Source of the DNA: Candida dubliniensis CD36
Taxonomy: Eukaryota; Ascomycota; Pichiomycetes; Serinales; Debaryomycetaceae
Length of the DNA: 64,000 nt
Assembly (NCBI RefSeq): GCF_000026945.1
Contig: NC_012861.1
Coordinates: 1,054,001-1,118,000 of the forward strand
Direction of reading: 5' to 3'
Shown here: positions 40,990-51,591 of the stretch, piece after piece
Numbering within the stretch: the stretch's first letter is position 1
Layout of the letters: every line of letters begins with the position of its first letter
Translations under genes and position numbers: made by a program
Notes under the pieces: model-generated
What the model was told of the DNA's origin: nothing
Databases searched by the model: none
Seen by the model: the letters and a program-made list of their open reading frames with translations, nothing else

Positions 40990-41436
40990 TTTGTAATTGG
41001 GGGGGGGGGGGGTTGGATATTGATTTTAATTTGAGGAATATACTTGTCAGATTAAATTAATACAATCTTGGACAAATATTGGACTAGTATGAAAGAAGTA
41101 AACTTATTATTAACAAAAAATTTTTCTCTGTTTCTTTTCAAGAAATTTTATTATGTATTGTGTTGCGTTCAGAGTTGTGTTGTGTTGGTGAATCGTGAAA
41201 AAAAAAAAAAAAAAAAAATTTGTATGGAATGAACGCGGTGGTCAATTTATGAAAAAACAAAAAAAAAAAAAAAAGAAAGGTCGTGTTCCAAACCGATCCA
41301 ATTAAACCAAAACTAACCCCAACCCCATTACATTAACCCAAAAGTTATTTATGATCATCATGCTAAAATATATTTACAAGATTGAATATATACATTACTA
41401 AAACATCTCTTTTTTTTTTTTTTTTAGATCTAGAAA
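40990..41436. other. p24 promoter with a G14/C14 homopolymer
   Basis: 447 bp, no gene. The plus strand has 14 consecutive G at 40999-41012, only 9 bp from the p24 start codon. Long A tracts (41199-41218 and 41259-41274) follow. Confidence 0.7.
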
Positions 41437-42659
41437 TTATTGTTCAGGGTGGAGATAGATCATCTTACCAGAAGCGTCAAAACCAATTGCTCTATCTTTC
41501 TTTCTATCTCTTCTAGAGGCACCATAACGATGACCAAAATTACCAACTTCTTTCATAGTGAATTTGAATAATGATTTTTCTCCTTCTCTTCTCTTACCAT
41601 AAATTACATCAACTTTCTTTCTATCCAATTCTTCTTGTTGAGCTTTAGCTTGTTCAACATCAAATTCAGTTAATTTCTTCAATGTATCTTCAGCAGGTTC
41701 TAATTTCAATATTCTAGCAGCATCAACTGGACCAAAAGGTTCAGATTCTTCAATGGTCAAAAATCGATCTTGTAATGTTTTATGAGGAGTTGGAATTTCC
41801 GTCAAGTTATCAGCACTATACCCACCTTTGAATAATGGGAACATACGCTTCATAATGGCAGCATATCGGTTTAAATCTTGAGCAATATTTTCCTAAATAT
41901 CAAAATAATGTTAGTAAATGAGGTTCTTATTAGATATATATAAAAAAAAAAATATATATATCATTATTGCCCGAGTTTGGAGTTTGGAGTTTGGAGTTGT
42001 TTGTGTTTCAATTCAGGGCTTAAAATCTAACCATGTATAGTTTGTCTTAAAGACTAATCGAATATATAAATAAAAAGGCAATTTCATCATTCTTGAAACA
42101 ATCACAAATAACTCTACCAAACAAACAAAAAGAAAAAAAAATCTTCTCGGCATCAATCATATATACATACATCTGGAACATATTTGCTTTCAATTTCTCT
42201 TAATTTCAAAATTGCTTCTACTCTTAAAAGATTGATACTATATTTATGAGCAATTTCTTGAGGATGTAATCCATTAGTAGTTGCGTCTTCAACCATTTTA
42301 TCCTTTATATTTTCTGGTATTAAATATGCTGTTTTCGTGTAAGTATTATTAGGGAAAGGATGTATTGTAGGGTTTCTTTCTCTATTATTATAACTTCTTC
42401 CTGGTCTTTTGGTTGGAAATTGATCACCAACCAAAGGTTTCCCATCATTCACTATATAATTTGGTCTATTGTTTTGGGATGGATAAAAAAATTTGTTTTT
42501 ACAATGATCACCTTTGACATTAGTTGGTCCAAAAAACTGTTTAGCTTCTTTCAACAATACAGTCTTATCCATTGTTGCTCTTCTATTAAATCTTAAACAT
42601 GTTGAAGTAGAAGATAAATGTCTCGACTGCAGTATTATATTAGACTTCCCCACAACCAT
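41437..42659 (-). CDS. MRPS35: Mitochondrial small-subunit ribosomal protein (Mrps35/Bot1 family, mS45), two exons
   Basis: Two exons, 42659-42171 and 41892-41437, join in frame to a 314-residue protein. The first exon opens MVVGKSNIILQSRHLSSTST, a presequence. It carries the HPFPNNTYTKTAYLIPENIK block and HPQEIAHKYSINLLRVEAIL, which match the Bot1/Mrps35 family (the 'eukaryotic mitochondrial regulator' domain). Joining gives PDENIAQDLNRYAAIMKRMF across the junction. The second exon continues the family pattern to FGHRYGASRRDRKKDRAIGF. The product belongs to the mitoribosome small subunit. Without splicing, exon 1 would end after five junk codons. Confidence 0.85.
41893..42170 (-). other. Spliceosomal intron of the MRPS35-like gene (278 nt)
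   Basis: On the minus strand the donor GTATGT is at 42170-42165, a perfect TACTAAC branch point at 41916-41910, and the acceptor TAG at 41895-41893. Removal keeps the frame (Asp-Glu junction). The branch-to-acceptor distance is short, as usual in Candida. Confidence 0.92.
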
Positions 42660-43131
42660 GATGTGTTGTCAATCACAATTGATTTGAAATGAATGAATAA
42701 CAGTTCACAAGATGAGTGTTGAAAATTTTTCTCTGTTCTTCTTTCTCGCACACTTTGGGTTGTTGTCCTCCCCCCCCCCCCAATCAGCTTTTTCTTTATG
42801 AGAAAAGACAAACTCAAACGACATATTTGCAAAAAAACAAAAATGTCGACAATGTCTACAATGTCTACAATGTCTACATTTCTGTTACTATTATTACTGT
42901 ATATTATAGTTTTATTGCTGTTGTAAGGAAAAAAAGAATTCGTCTCTGGCGTGCCTTGTTTGAATATTTTTTTTTTTTTTTTTTGGTTGTTTTCATCCTC
43001 CTTCTTTACACCAGAAGTTTGACCATTGATTATTAGATGGAAAACAAAAGTCATCTTCTATTATAAACTTCAACTTATAAACTTGTGATTATAGTTAGAA
43101 CTTCTTAGGTTGTTCTTGGTTTGTTTTTACG
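42660..43131. other. Divergent promoter MRPS35 / CDC7
   Basis: 472 bp with 12 C at 42770-42781, a TGTCTACAA tandem at 42850-42879 (about three units) and a T tract at 42967-42984. No gene. Confidence 0.65.
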
Positions 43132-45009
43132 ATGCAAGAAGTTTTGTTTACATACCACCAACGTCTGGATCAACCACCACCACCACCTTCACAACAGTCG
43201 CATTTACACGCGTCGACTCCAACACCGACTCCCTTGAGTAATATGAAAAGAAAGCAATCAAGCGAAGGTGAAGACCCATTTAAAGATAGAAACTATAAAT
43301 CGAGAAAAGATGCATCTACAACAAACTTATTACGGCTACAACAGTCACTTTCTAATAGTACATTTATTCGAAATTCAAACTTGAATAAATCATACAGGTT
43401 TAACGAACCAATAGAAGGTATCAATAACAATTTGCATGACACTACCTTTTCCCAAACAACAGAAACAGAAGAGTTAGTAACACTAAACCGGTTAGATGAA
43501 CAGCTAGAGGTAGCAGGAAAAGTAGTGGTCGAAGAAGAAGAAGAAGAAGAAGAAATGGAAGAGGAGGAGGAAGTCACTTTAGAAGTACTAGAAAATATGC
43601 AAAAATTGGAGAATAATTTCCCCATATTAGCTACTGATTATCGATTAATTGATAAAATTGGCGAAGGTACATTTTCCACTGTGTACAAGGCTGAATCTTT
43701 AACTGGGAAGATACGGTTGGGATCAGATATTTGGAAATCACCACCTTTAAAGAGGAAGAATCGAAACACTTTAAATTTCCAACAAACAAGGAAAAAAAAT
43801 CCCATAGTTGCTTTAAAACAAATTTATGTCACGTCTTCTCCCAATAGAATATTTAATGAATTACATTTACTTTACATGCTTTCTGGGAATTCTCGTGTCG
43901 CTCCGTTGTTGGATGTTTTACGTTTTCAAGATCAAATAGTGGCCATATTACCTTATTACAATCATTGTGATTTCCGTGAATTTTACCGTGACTTACCCGT
44001 AAAAGGTATTAAAAAATACTTGTGGGAATTATTTCAAGCTTTGGATTATATTCATGGCAAAGGGGTTATTCATCGTGATTTAAAACCAACAAATTTCCTT
44101 TATGATCCATTCAAGGGGAAGGGAGTGTTAGTTGATTTTGGTTTAGCTGAAAGAGAAAACTTATCGAAAAATACAACAACTGAATCTTCCACCACCACCA
44201 ATACCACTTCTTCTTCTTCATCAATATCTACAGCATGTCCTTGTTTGAATAAAGATCAGAAACTTATAAACCGTACTCATTCTAAACGTTTAAATGTCAA
44301 AGGTGCTTATCCAAAGAATGATAATAGACCACCAAGAAGAGCCAATAGGGCTGGAACAAGAGGGTTTAGAGCTCCAGAAGTGTTATTTAAATGTACCAAT
44401 CAAACCACCAAGATTGATATTTGGTCAGCAGGAATTATTGGTTTTTCAATTTTACTTCGAAAATTCCCTATATTTAATTCACCAACTGATACTGATGCTA
44501 TTTTAGAATTGACATGGATATTTGGTTATGATAAAATGGTTAAATGTGCTGAACTTCATGGATGTGGACTTGAAATATCTATATCAGAAATTCATAAATC
44601 AAATGGTAATTTAATTAAAATCATGTATGATTTTTTAATGAAAGAACATATTAATGGATGTTTCCCTTCTGATAGTGTTGTTTATGATACATTAGATTTA
44701 TTAAATGATCTGGGAGAAAAATTTATTAAACCAATTTATACAATTCGTGAAGGAATTTCTGATATGGAAAAAATGAAAATTAATGAAGAATTCACTAAAA
44801 GACATGATGATTATAAAGATCATAAATATTTAATGGAACTTTTATATGGTTGTTTTAAAATGGATCCTTCTAAAAGATTAAGTGCTAGAGAAATATTACA
44901 ATTACCATTTTTCCATGAAATTTTACAAATAAGTGAAGATGATACTCAAGATGAATTAATTCATCATCAATTTCAAAATAATGAAGATGAAGTAATTCTA
45001 TCCAAGTAA
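43132..45009 (+). CDS. CDC7: Cdc7 kinase (Dbf4-dependent kinase, DNA replication origin firing)
   Basis: A 625-residue Ser/Thr kinase. After a Pro-rich and Glu-rich N-terminus the catalytic domain begins near residue 169 (LIDKIGEGTFSTVYKAES). There is an insert before the catalytic Lys in VALKQIYV, then VIHRDLKPTNFLYD near 311-324 and VDFGLAE near 334-340. A second insert with CPCLNKDQK precedes GTRGFRAPEVLFK. Kinase inserts splitting the lobes at these points are diagnostic of Cdc7. With Dbf4 it phosphorylates Mcm proteins at origins. The ATG at 43132 is first in frame. The 5' half uses more G/C-ending codons than the 3' half. Confidence 0.9.
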   Translation: MQEVLFTYHQRLDQPPPPPSQQSHLHASTPTPTPLSNMKRKQSSEGEDPFKDRNYKSRKDASTTNLLRLQQSLSNSTFIRNSNLNKSYRFNEPIEGINNNLHDTTFSQTTETEELVTLNRLDEQLEVAGKVVVEEEEEEEEMEEEEEVTLEVLENMQKLENNFPILATDYRLIDKIGEGTFSTVYKAESLTGKIRLGSDIWKSPPLKRKNRNTLNFQQTRKKNPIVALKQIYVTSSPNRIFNELHLLYMLSGNSRVAPLLDVLRFQDQIVAILPYYNHCDFREFYRDLPVKGIKKYLWELFQALDYIHGKGVIHRDLKPTNFLYDPFKGKGVLVDFGLAERENLSKNTTTESSTTTNTTSSSSSISTACPCLNKDQKLINRTHSKRLNVKGAYPKNDNRPPRRANRAGTRGFRAPEVLFKCTNQTTKIDIWSAGIIGFSILLRKFPIFNSPTDTDAILELTWIFGYDKMVKCAELHGCGLEISISEIHKSNGNLIKIMYDFLMKEHINGCFPSDSVVYDTLDLLNDLGEKFIKPIYTIREGISDMEKMKINEEFTKRHDDYKDHKYLMELLYGCFKMDPSKRLSAREILQLPFFHEILQISEDDTQDELIHHQFQNNEDEVILSK

Positions 45010-45159
45010 ACTCCTTCTAATCTATAATCTATAATCTATAGTTGACATATATTTAATTAATACATATACAGTAATAATAATAATAATAATAATAATAAAA
45101 ATAATAAAAAAAAAAAATGAAACACTAGAAAAACTAATACTTTTAATAAGTTGTATAAA

Positions 45160-45171
45160 CCCCCCCCCCCC
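45160..45171 (+). repeat. C12 homopolymer downstream of CDC7
   Basis: Twelve consecutive C, mirroring the C12 run upstream of CDC7 at 42770-42781. Confidence 0.85.
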
Positions 45172-45280
45172 AAAGAAAGAAATCCTCATAATTATAACCA
45201 AATCAATTTAAGAAAACACGAAATGAAAAAATAAAAAAAAAACAAAAAGAAAAGTAAAAAAAAAAAGAATTCAAATCTAT

Positions 45281-45403
45281 TTAATCATCATAACTATCGT
45301 AATTATAATCGTCATAACTGTGATATTCGTAATCTTCATCAAGAAGAACTTGTCGTGATCGTTTTCGTGAAGTATTTGTAGTTGCAATAGTAGCAGTATC
45401 AGA

Positions 45404-45436
<33 letters not shown>

Positions 45437-46996
45437 AGTGGTAGTAGTAGATGGTGGTAACCTACTTGTAGTTGTGATTGTGGTTGTGGTTCTCATCAGA
45501 CCAGCTGATATTGGAGATCCTGGATTGTCTGGTTTTAAAGGTTGTTTCCCCTTATTGGATTCATTAACACTAGCTTTATTCCAACGTCGATTCAATTTAA
45601 TAATCAATTCATTTTGTTCTTGTAAAGTTTGCAAAATTGGTTGATTTGGAGGAATCAATGACATAGGGATTGGAGGTGATGATGTTAATTTCCGAGACAT
45701 TAATGTCAGTGGTAAAGGAGGAAAAAATTTGGAATCCAATAGTTCACTTGAAAATGAAGGTGGAGATAACGGTGGTGGAGGTGGAGGGGATGAAGATGAC
45801 AATGATAATGGTGATGATAATGATGACAAAGGTGCATTTGTGGTTAGTGAATGTCCGTTATTATTATTACTATTATTATGGGAAACACTATTGAAATATT
45901 CAAGTTGTAAATCTTTTGAAATTGCCAATTTACGTTTAATATACATTGATTGTTGAATTGAATTTGTTGATTTTAGTTTTTTCAAATTTTTAGAGTCTAG
46001 CAGTGGATTTGTATTGTTGGGATTATTCCCCATAGTGATTGGGGCAAGGTCTTGAAATCGTGACAGAGCAACTGAGGTTGGACTTGCATTGAGACTTTGT
46101 GGGTTAGTGGCCATTAAAGTAGGAGAAGCGGGTTGTTGTTGGTGTTGCTGTGGTTGATTTACATGATGTACACTTTTGTCATCAAATTTAAGTTTGAAAT
46201 CTCGATTAATGGGATCATTACTATTGCTTCTTCTTTTAAGTCGACGAATTGGTTTTAATATTGTTCTTGATGGTGTTGTCTGGTCCAATTCTGAATCATC
46301 ATCCGATATAATGGCGCTACTATTACTCATTTGTTTATGATGAGTGTGTAAAGGGTTTAAAGGATGGGGCAGATTAACAGAACTTAACCCATGTACTGCT
46401 GCCGGATGACTTGTCAATGATGCCAAACTGGTAGTGCTGTTATTTCTGGTATGCGAACGTAAATTGTCATCAATTGATACAATTGAATTTCGAGGACTTC
46501 TATCCAAACTAACAATAGACATACTTCGTACAGAAGTTGGAGTAGGGTTTGTTACTGGGAGCACTGGAGTTGTTGAAGTATTACTAGTTGAAGATGAAAT
46601 TGCTGACGGTAGTGGTGGTGCGATTGTTGTCGATGGTAATGTGTGTACTGGGTTTGTATCTGCGGTAGTGGTAGTGGTAGTGTTTGTGGTTGCGGTTGTG
46701 GTTGTAGTTGACGTTCTTGTTTCAGATAAAGTTGGTCCTGATACTGATACTGGCACTACTAAAAATGGTGGGGTAATTTGACTCGGTAATACATGCTGCG
46801 GATTTTGGTCATTACCAGTAGACATAGATAAAGGAGGGAGATGAAGTGGCTGTAATGTCGGAGTTGGTGTCGGAGCTGATGACAGGGTAAAAGTGCCACT
46901 ATTAACGTTGTTATTGTTATTGCTTGGTGTTAATGAACGATTTGATGATATTGAAGTTACTGATGACGATCGTTGTCGAGAAAACGTCACTGTCAT
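45281..46996 (-). CDS. Unrecognised low-complexity, disordered protein
   Basis: An intact frame of 571 codons, rich in Ser, Thr, Pro and Asn with long Thr and Asn runs, so much of it is expected to be disordered. Segments with normal complexity are PINRDFKLKFDDKSVHHV (about residue 265), SMYIKRKLAISKDLQLEYFN (about 345-365) and LQEQNELIIKLNRRWNKA (about 457-475). There is an Arg-Lys patch SRKRSRQVLL and an acidic tyrosine-rich end (DEDYEYHSYDDYNYDSYDD). The basic patches would suit a nuclear regulator, but I do not recognise the family. The 582-bp upstream region is its only visible control region. The ATG at 46996 is the first in frame. Confidence 0.75.
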
Positions 46997-47578
46997 GATT
47001 CAATAATTTGTGAATATTTATTATCCTCTAGTTTAGTTGAAGAATACTTTGTGAGAAAGTCCTTTGAGTTATCTATTTCTGTGAAACAAAAAAAAAGGCC
47101 CTTTTTTATCTTGAAGGTACAGGGGGGGGAAACAAAATAATATAATGATCTCTATAATAACCGTTATAGATATATATATATATATATATGCTGTTGTTGT
47201 ATAATTGATAGTAGTTATTATCTGTGATAGGAAAAAACAAAACAAAACAAAACAGAAAGGAAAGGAAAGAAAAAAAAAGGGAAGGAGTAAAAAAAAAAAG
47301 AAGCAAGAAGGAGAAGAACAAGAACAAGAAAAAAACAAAAGTTTCTTTTTTTCTCTTTTCTATTTTTTCTGTTGATGCGTGTACATTTGTACAATGTCGT
47401 ATTTCATGTTCTAATGCTCCAAACATCCTTCTTCTTACCAGGGCTCATCTCGTAAGCAAATCTTTACAATATCCAAGAACCCAAAAGTGAAACTCTGGTT
47501 ATTTTAGCTATATCTTTGCCGTAGATTCTAATAAATTTCTTAATATACAATTTTCAACTATTTACGTTATGTATACCA
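46997..47578. other. Promoter of the low-complexity protein gene and RPC40 3' flank
   Basis: 582 bp, no gene. Contains (TA)n at 47170-47189 and a purine-rich stretch 47232-47340 (AAAAC, GGAAA and AAGAAC tandems). Confidence 0.6.
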
Positions 47579-48589
47579 TTATTGACCAATTGGACAATTT
47601 CTCAAATATTCAGCCTTGTTTTTCAATAATCTTACTGATTTGAAAAAAATCTCTGCTGGAGGCATAGCACCAGTACTTTCGACATTAAATATAAAATGAT
47701 CTCTTTGTCTACCTAATTGGACTTTACCATCGAATTCTGGATGTCTTAATACTTCACGAGAAACAGTATCTTTTCTGGCATCTTTAACATATGCCTTACC
47801 ATTAGTATCAATGCCAATAACTCCCGGTGGGAAACATTTTTGGAATTTTTTTGCCAATTCCCCCGTGATTGGTTGTTTAATATCTATAACTGGTAATAAT
47901 CTATATGATGCCGTGGCCACAGGAGAAAATTTAGCATGATCAGATCCAATACCTAATACACAATGAGCTCTTAATGAAATTTCTTGACCTGGTCTTAATT
48001 TAGCTAACAAAATATCAGGATCACAAGGTACCACAGGAGTATCTTTAAATTTTTCTTCTTGATTTCCATGAGGTTCAAATTTAAAATCTTTAGCATAAAC
48101 ATGGGAATTTTTATATAATTCTCTAGGATCAGTAGAATTTTTAGGAGCATGAGGGTTTTTCGAACATGCAACATCTAATGATAAAACAATTGTATTATCT
48201 TCGGTAAAACGATCATTAATATCAACAGTTTCATCTACCCAAGTCAATTTATCTGGGTCGATTTTCCAAGGAATTAACCCAATTCTTTGTGCCAATACTT
48301 CATCTTGAATAACTGAAGTGTTCATAAACATATATACAGTTTCAGCAGCAACTGAAGGAACTTCAGCAATCATGATACGACGGAATGCATTGGCTATTGA
48401 TGTATCAATATGTATTAAATCAAAAGTCCCCGTCCTTTCACTCAAATTTGTGATTTTGATTTCAAAGTTGTTTTTAAATTTTTCAATGTCCCATGCATAG
48501 TCTCCATTTTGTTGATGACCTGGAAAATCCGTAGAAGTTGTATTTGTCACTCTATTATATTCTATCCCAACAATATTATTATCTGACAT
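47579..48589 (-). CDS. RPC40: RNA polymerase I and III common subunit AC40
   Basis: A 336-residue protein of the alpha/AC40 family. The dimerisation block SIANAFRRIMIAEVPSVAAE (about residues 70-89), VLAQRIGLIPWKIDP, and the C-terminal dimerisation half with FNVESTGAMPPAEIFFKSV are all present. It pairs with AC19 to seed assembly of Pol I and Pol III. The length equals the usual yeast size (335). The upstream spacer contains CTCATC (GATGAG on the coding strand), as in ribosome-biogenesis genes. Confidence 0.95.
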   Translation of the reverse strand: MSDNNIVGIEYNRVTNTTSTDFPGHQQNGDYAWDIEKFKNNFEIKITNLSERTGTFDLIHIDTSIANAFRRIMIAEVPSVAAETVYMFMNTSVIQDEVLAQRIGLIPWKIDPDKLTWVDETVDINDRFTEDNTIVLSLDVACSKNPHAPKNSTDPRELYKNSHVYAKDFKFEPHGNQEEKFKDTPVVPCDPDILLAKLRPGQEISLRAHCVLGIGSDHAKFSPVATASYRLLPVIDIKQPITGELAKKFQKCFPPGVIGIDTNGKAYVKDARKDTVSREVLRHPEFDGKVQLGRQRDHFIFNVESTGAMPPAEIFFKSVRLLKNKAEYLRNCPIGQ

Positions 48590-49050
48590 TTTATTGTTGT
48601 TTTTGGTATGTATGGACGGTAAGTTTAATACTTGAATTTAAAAAAAAAAAAAAAAAAATTGATGATGACGAATGTTATGTTATACAAATTTTTTTTTTTT
48701 CTCATCTCTCTCTCAGTTTCAAAGATATTTGAAGCAACTCAGATTAATATAGATCGAACAAAAAATCACCATCACCATCACCATCAACCTATATAACTGT
48801 TGCCAACAACATTAATAAAATGACTACAACAACATAAAGCAAAGGGCTATTGCTTGTTGGCCTATAGATCAAGCAACTTTTGATAAATAACGATTTGTCA
48901 AATCATTTTTAAATCGTAACTGTAGACACCCACGTCCAATTAAACATTACATCTATAACCATGAACCTAAGGTATCTATATACCTATAACTCTTTTTTTT
49001 TTTTCTTTTTCAATCCAATATAGCTTACTTCTAGTAACATAACTTATATT
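48590..49050. other. RPC40 promoter and 3' flank of the DUF1746 gene
   Basis: 461 bp with A/T tracts, a CTCATC (PAC-core reverse) at 48701-48706 and a short CACCAT tandem at 48769-48786. No gene. Confidence 0.55.
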
Positions 49051-50028
49051 CTATAGGGCAAAATTTGCACCAGGAAAAGCACCAGGCATTTGTGCTTGAT
49101 TTGCTTCCAACTCAGATCTCCCTGGTGGTTGAAAATTAATTTGATAATCAAGCACTTTTTTAATATTACCTAGTATATCTATTGTCAATAAATAGACATT
49201 CCCATTATATCCATCTTGTTCAATATGAACTCTATCCATTCCAAATGTACCATCTAATTGTTCATCCACTCCTAAGCTACTATCATTATTGCTTTCTGTT
49301 TGTATTGGTGTCACTTGTAATACTTCAGAATCAACAATAACACCAACAAGATTATGAAACAACAATTGGACAAAGAAAACCATTATATCCAATATAATTA
49401 ATTCAAATCGTGAATAAGGTAATCTTTCACCAATAAATTGTATAGTTATTCCACCATGTAAATATCCATCATAATTAGGACTTTCTTGATATATACCAAA
49501 TATTAAATGAGTTAATAAACAAAATAAATTCCCAATTATTAATCCTCTTAATGATATTTTAATTAATGATTTTTTAGAATCATCCAGATATTGTATTTGT
49601 AATCGTAATGGAGGATTTATATTTATAATTGATAAATGAATAGTTGAACGAATTAATAATTTAAAAAATGATAAATCTCGTAAATATATTAATATTATTA
49701 AAAAACATTCAAGAAATTGAATTGATTCTCGTAATTCAGTTAAAAAGAATTTCTTTCGTTTATATAAAATTGATGCATTATTAATGATTGTTTCTTGAAT
49801 TGTTGGATATTTCAGATTTTGAAACTCTAGAAGTTCAGCTTGCAAGTTTATTGCTGGAGTGTTGTTGCTGTTGTTATTCTTGTTGTTGTTGTTATTACTA
49901 CTACTACTACTCATCGACGTTTCTATGGAGAAGGAGGGGGTTAGTTGGTTAATGTTAATACTCGTTTTTGTTTTTGTTTTCGTGATTTGGAGATTTGGTT
50001 TTTGGTTTTTTTTTAGTTTTTTCTCCAT
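49051..50028 (-). CDS. DUF1746 membrane protein, Dsc4-like (Dsc/Tul1 E3 ligase complex)
   Basis: A 325-residue protein. After a low-complexity head with Asn and Ser runs, residues 95-225 match the DUF1746 pattern: FFLTELRESIQFLECFLI, YLRDLSFFKLLIRSTIHLS, LIIGNLFCLLTHLIFGIY, YLHGGITIQFIGERLPYSRF and LIILDIMVFFVQLLF. These contain about four hydrophobic segments. In fission yeast this family member, Dsc4, belongs to the Golgi/endosome Dsc ubiquitin ligase. Budding-yeast relatives specify where the Tul1 complex acts. The family call is firm, the complex assignment inferred. An internal Met (MSSSSSNNNN) is an alternative start. Confidence 0.75.
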   Translation of the reverse strand: MEKKLKKNQKPNLQITKTKTKTSININQLTPSFSIETSMSSSSSNNNNNKNNNSNNTPAINLQAELLEFQNLKYPTIQETIINNASILYKRKKFFLTELRESIQFLECFLIILIYLRDLSFFKLLIRSTIHLSIININPPLRLQIQYLDDSKKSLIKISLRGLIIGNLFCLLTHLIFGIYQESPNYDGYLHGGITIQFIGERLPYSRFELIILDIMVFFVQLLFHNLVGVIVDSEVLQVTPIQTESNNDSSLGVDEQLDGTFGMDRVHIEQDGYNGNVYLLTIDILGNIKKVLDYQINFQPPGRSELEANQAQMPGAFPGANFAL

Positions 50029-50172
50029 AACAGATACTAAAAATGTTAAATTGAGGATATTTATTTATTTATTTTTTTTTTTTTGAAAAAAAAAGGGAAA
50101 CTTTTCCTACAACCAATAAAACAAGAAAAACTATACATAAATATTGATGATAATTATTCATTGTTGTGTTAA

Positions 50173-51591
50173 TTATTTAAAACAATCAACTTCATTAGTT
50201 ATAAATTCTTTAATTGATTTAGCAACAATATCAACAATAAATTCAATTTCTTCTTTGGTAATGGTGAAACTTGGTGCAATTAATATATGATCACCTTCAA
50301 TTCCATCAATTGTTCCTTTACCAGGATAAACCACAACACCATTCTTTTTAGTATATTCTCCAATCATTATACCAACATTATAACAAGGATCAAATGGTTG
50401 TAAAGTTGATTTTTTTTTACAAAATTCTATACCCCAAAATAATCCTCGACCACGAATATTTGCCACAATATCCAAAGGATCAATTTTCATCATTAATAAT
50501 TCTTGTAAAATGACTCCCATTTTAACAACATTATCTAATAAATTATCTCGTTTAATAATTTTTTGCACAGCATAAGCTGCAGCACATGCAATAGGGAAAC
50601 TTTGATAAGTATGACCACAATTAAAACAATTTGAACCATGAGATAAAACATCAAGTATTTTTTTATTAAAAAAAACACATGATAATGGACAATAACCACT
50701 AGTAATGGCTTTACCACAAGTAGTAATATCAGGTATAATTGAACCTTGTTCTTCTTGTTGCCAAGCGAAAAAAGTCCCAGTTCTACCTGATCCACACATA
50801 ATTTCATCAAGTATCATCAAGATATCATATTTATCACAAATTTCTCGAATTCCTTTGAAATAACCTGGTGTTGCTAAAACACATCCAGTAGTTGCTCCAA
50901 CTATAGTTTCAGCGAAAAATCCTGCCACATTTTCTGGACCAATTTGTAATATTTTTGTTTCAAATTGTTCAAGTAATCTTCTCACATATTGATCACTTGA
51001 TTCATCTTGTTGTTTATATCTAAATTCATAACATGGATCAATTTTATAAAATCGTGAATTATCAATAATTGATTCATATGGTTTCCTTCTAGATATATGA
51101 CCTGATAAACTCATCCCACCAAGACAATTCCCATGATATGATTGATGTCGAGATATAAATTGTGTTTTAGTAAATTTTCCTTGTTCATAAAAATATTGTA
51201 AAACTAATTTAATTGCTGCTTCATTAGCTTCACTTCCAGAATTGGCAAAATAAACTTTAACAATTTTTCGATTAAAATCAATTTCATCATTTCCATTATT
51301 ATATCCATTAATTAATTCATAAGCTAATTCTTCAGCAATTGGTACAGTGAATTCTCCGGTATGTAAATAAGAAACTTTTTGTAATTGAGTAGTAATGGCA
51401 TTAATGACTTCTTTATTATTATGACCAACTGATATAACAGCAGCACCACCAACACTATCAAATAATTGATGATGATCTTGAGTGAATAAATTATTACCAT
51501 TGGCATGATCAATAACTATTGGAGGAGAGTTTAAATCTCGATGAAGTAATTTAGACAGTTTAAGATCGTTTGTAGAATACTTTTTTGTCAT
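50173..51591 (-). CDS. Class-III PLP-dependent aminotransferase, substrate unknown
   Basis: A 472-residue enzyme of the acetylornithine/omega-aminotransferase fold. Visible blocks are FDSVGGAAVISVGHNNKEV, VYFANSGSEANEAAIKL, SYHGNCLGGMSLSGH, LDEIMCGSGRTGTFFAWQ (262-279) and CGKAITSGY with the PLP Lys at 294. The DEI-x-x-G-x-GRTG block and the HGNCLGG segment resemble the BioA/beta-alanine-pyruvate group rather than acetylornithine or ornithine aminotransferase. No mitochondrial presequence is apparent. No neighbouring pathway gene hints at the substrate. Intact. Confidence 0.85.
   Translation of the reverse strand: MTKKYSTNDLKLSKLLHRDLNSPPIVIDHANGNNLFTQDHHQLFDSVGGAAVISVGHNNKEVINAITTQLQKVSYLHTGEFTVPIAEELAYELINGYNNGNDEIDFNRKIVKVYFANSGSEANEAAIKLVLQYFYEQGKFTKTQFISRHQSYHGNCLGGMSLSGHISRRKPYESIIDNSRFYKIDPCYEFRYKQQDESSDQYVRRLLEQFETKILQIGPENVAGFFAETIVGATTGCVLATPGYFKGIREICDKYDILMILDEIMCGSGRTGTFFAWQQEEQGSIIPDITTCGKAITSGYCPLSCVFFNKKILDVLSHGSNCFNCGHTYQSFPIACAAAYAVQKIIKRDNLLDNVVKMGVILQELLMMKIDPLDIVANIRGRGLFWGIEFCKKKSTLQPFDPCYNVGIMIGEYTKKNGVVVYPGKGTIDGIEGDHILIAPSFTITKEEIEFIVDIVAKSIKEFITNEVDCFK

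Noticed and set aside
41437..41853. Separate small gene starting at the internal Met MKRMFPLFKG
   Set aside because: A perfect donor, branch point and acceptor join this frame to the upstream exon as one mitoribosomal protein.
45438..46781. Several Val/Thr-rich frames opposite the low-complexity gene
   Set aside because: Mirror images of Thr/Asn/Ser codon repeats on the coding strand, with no independent signal.
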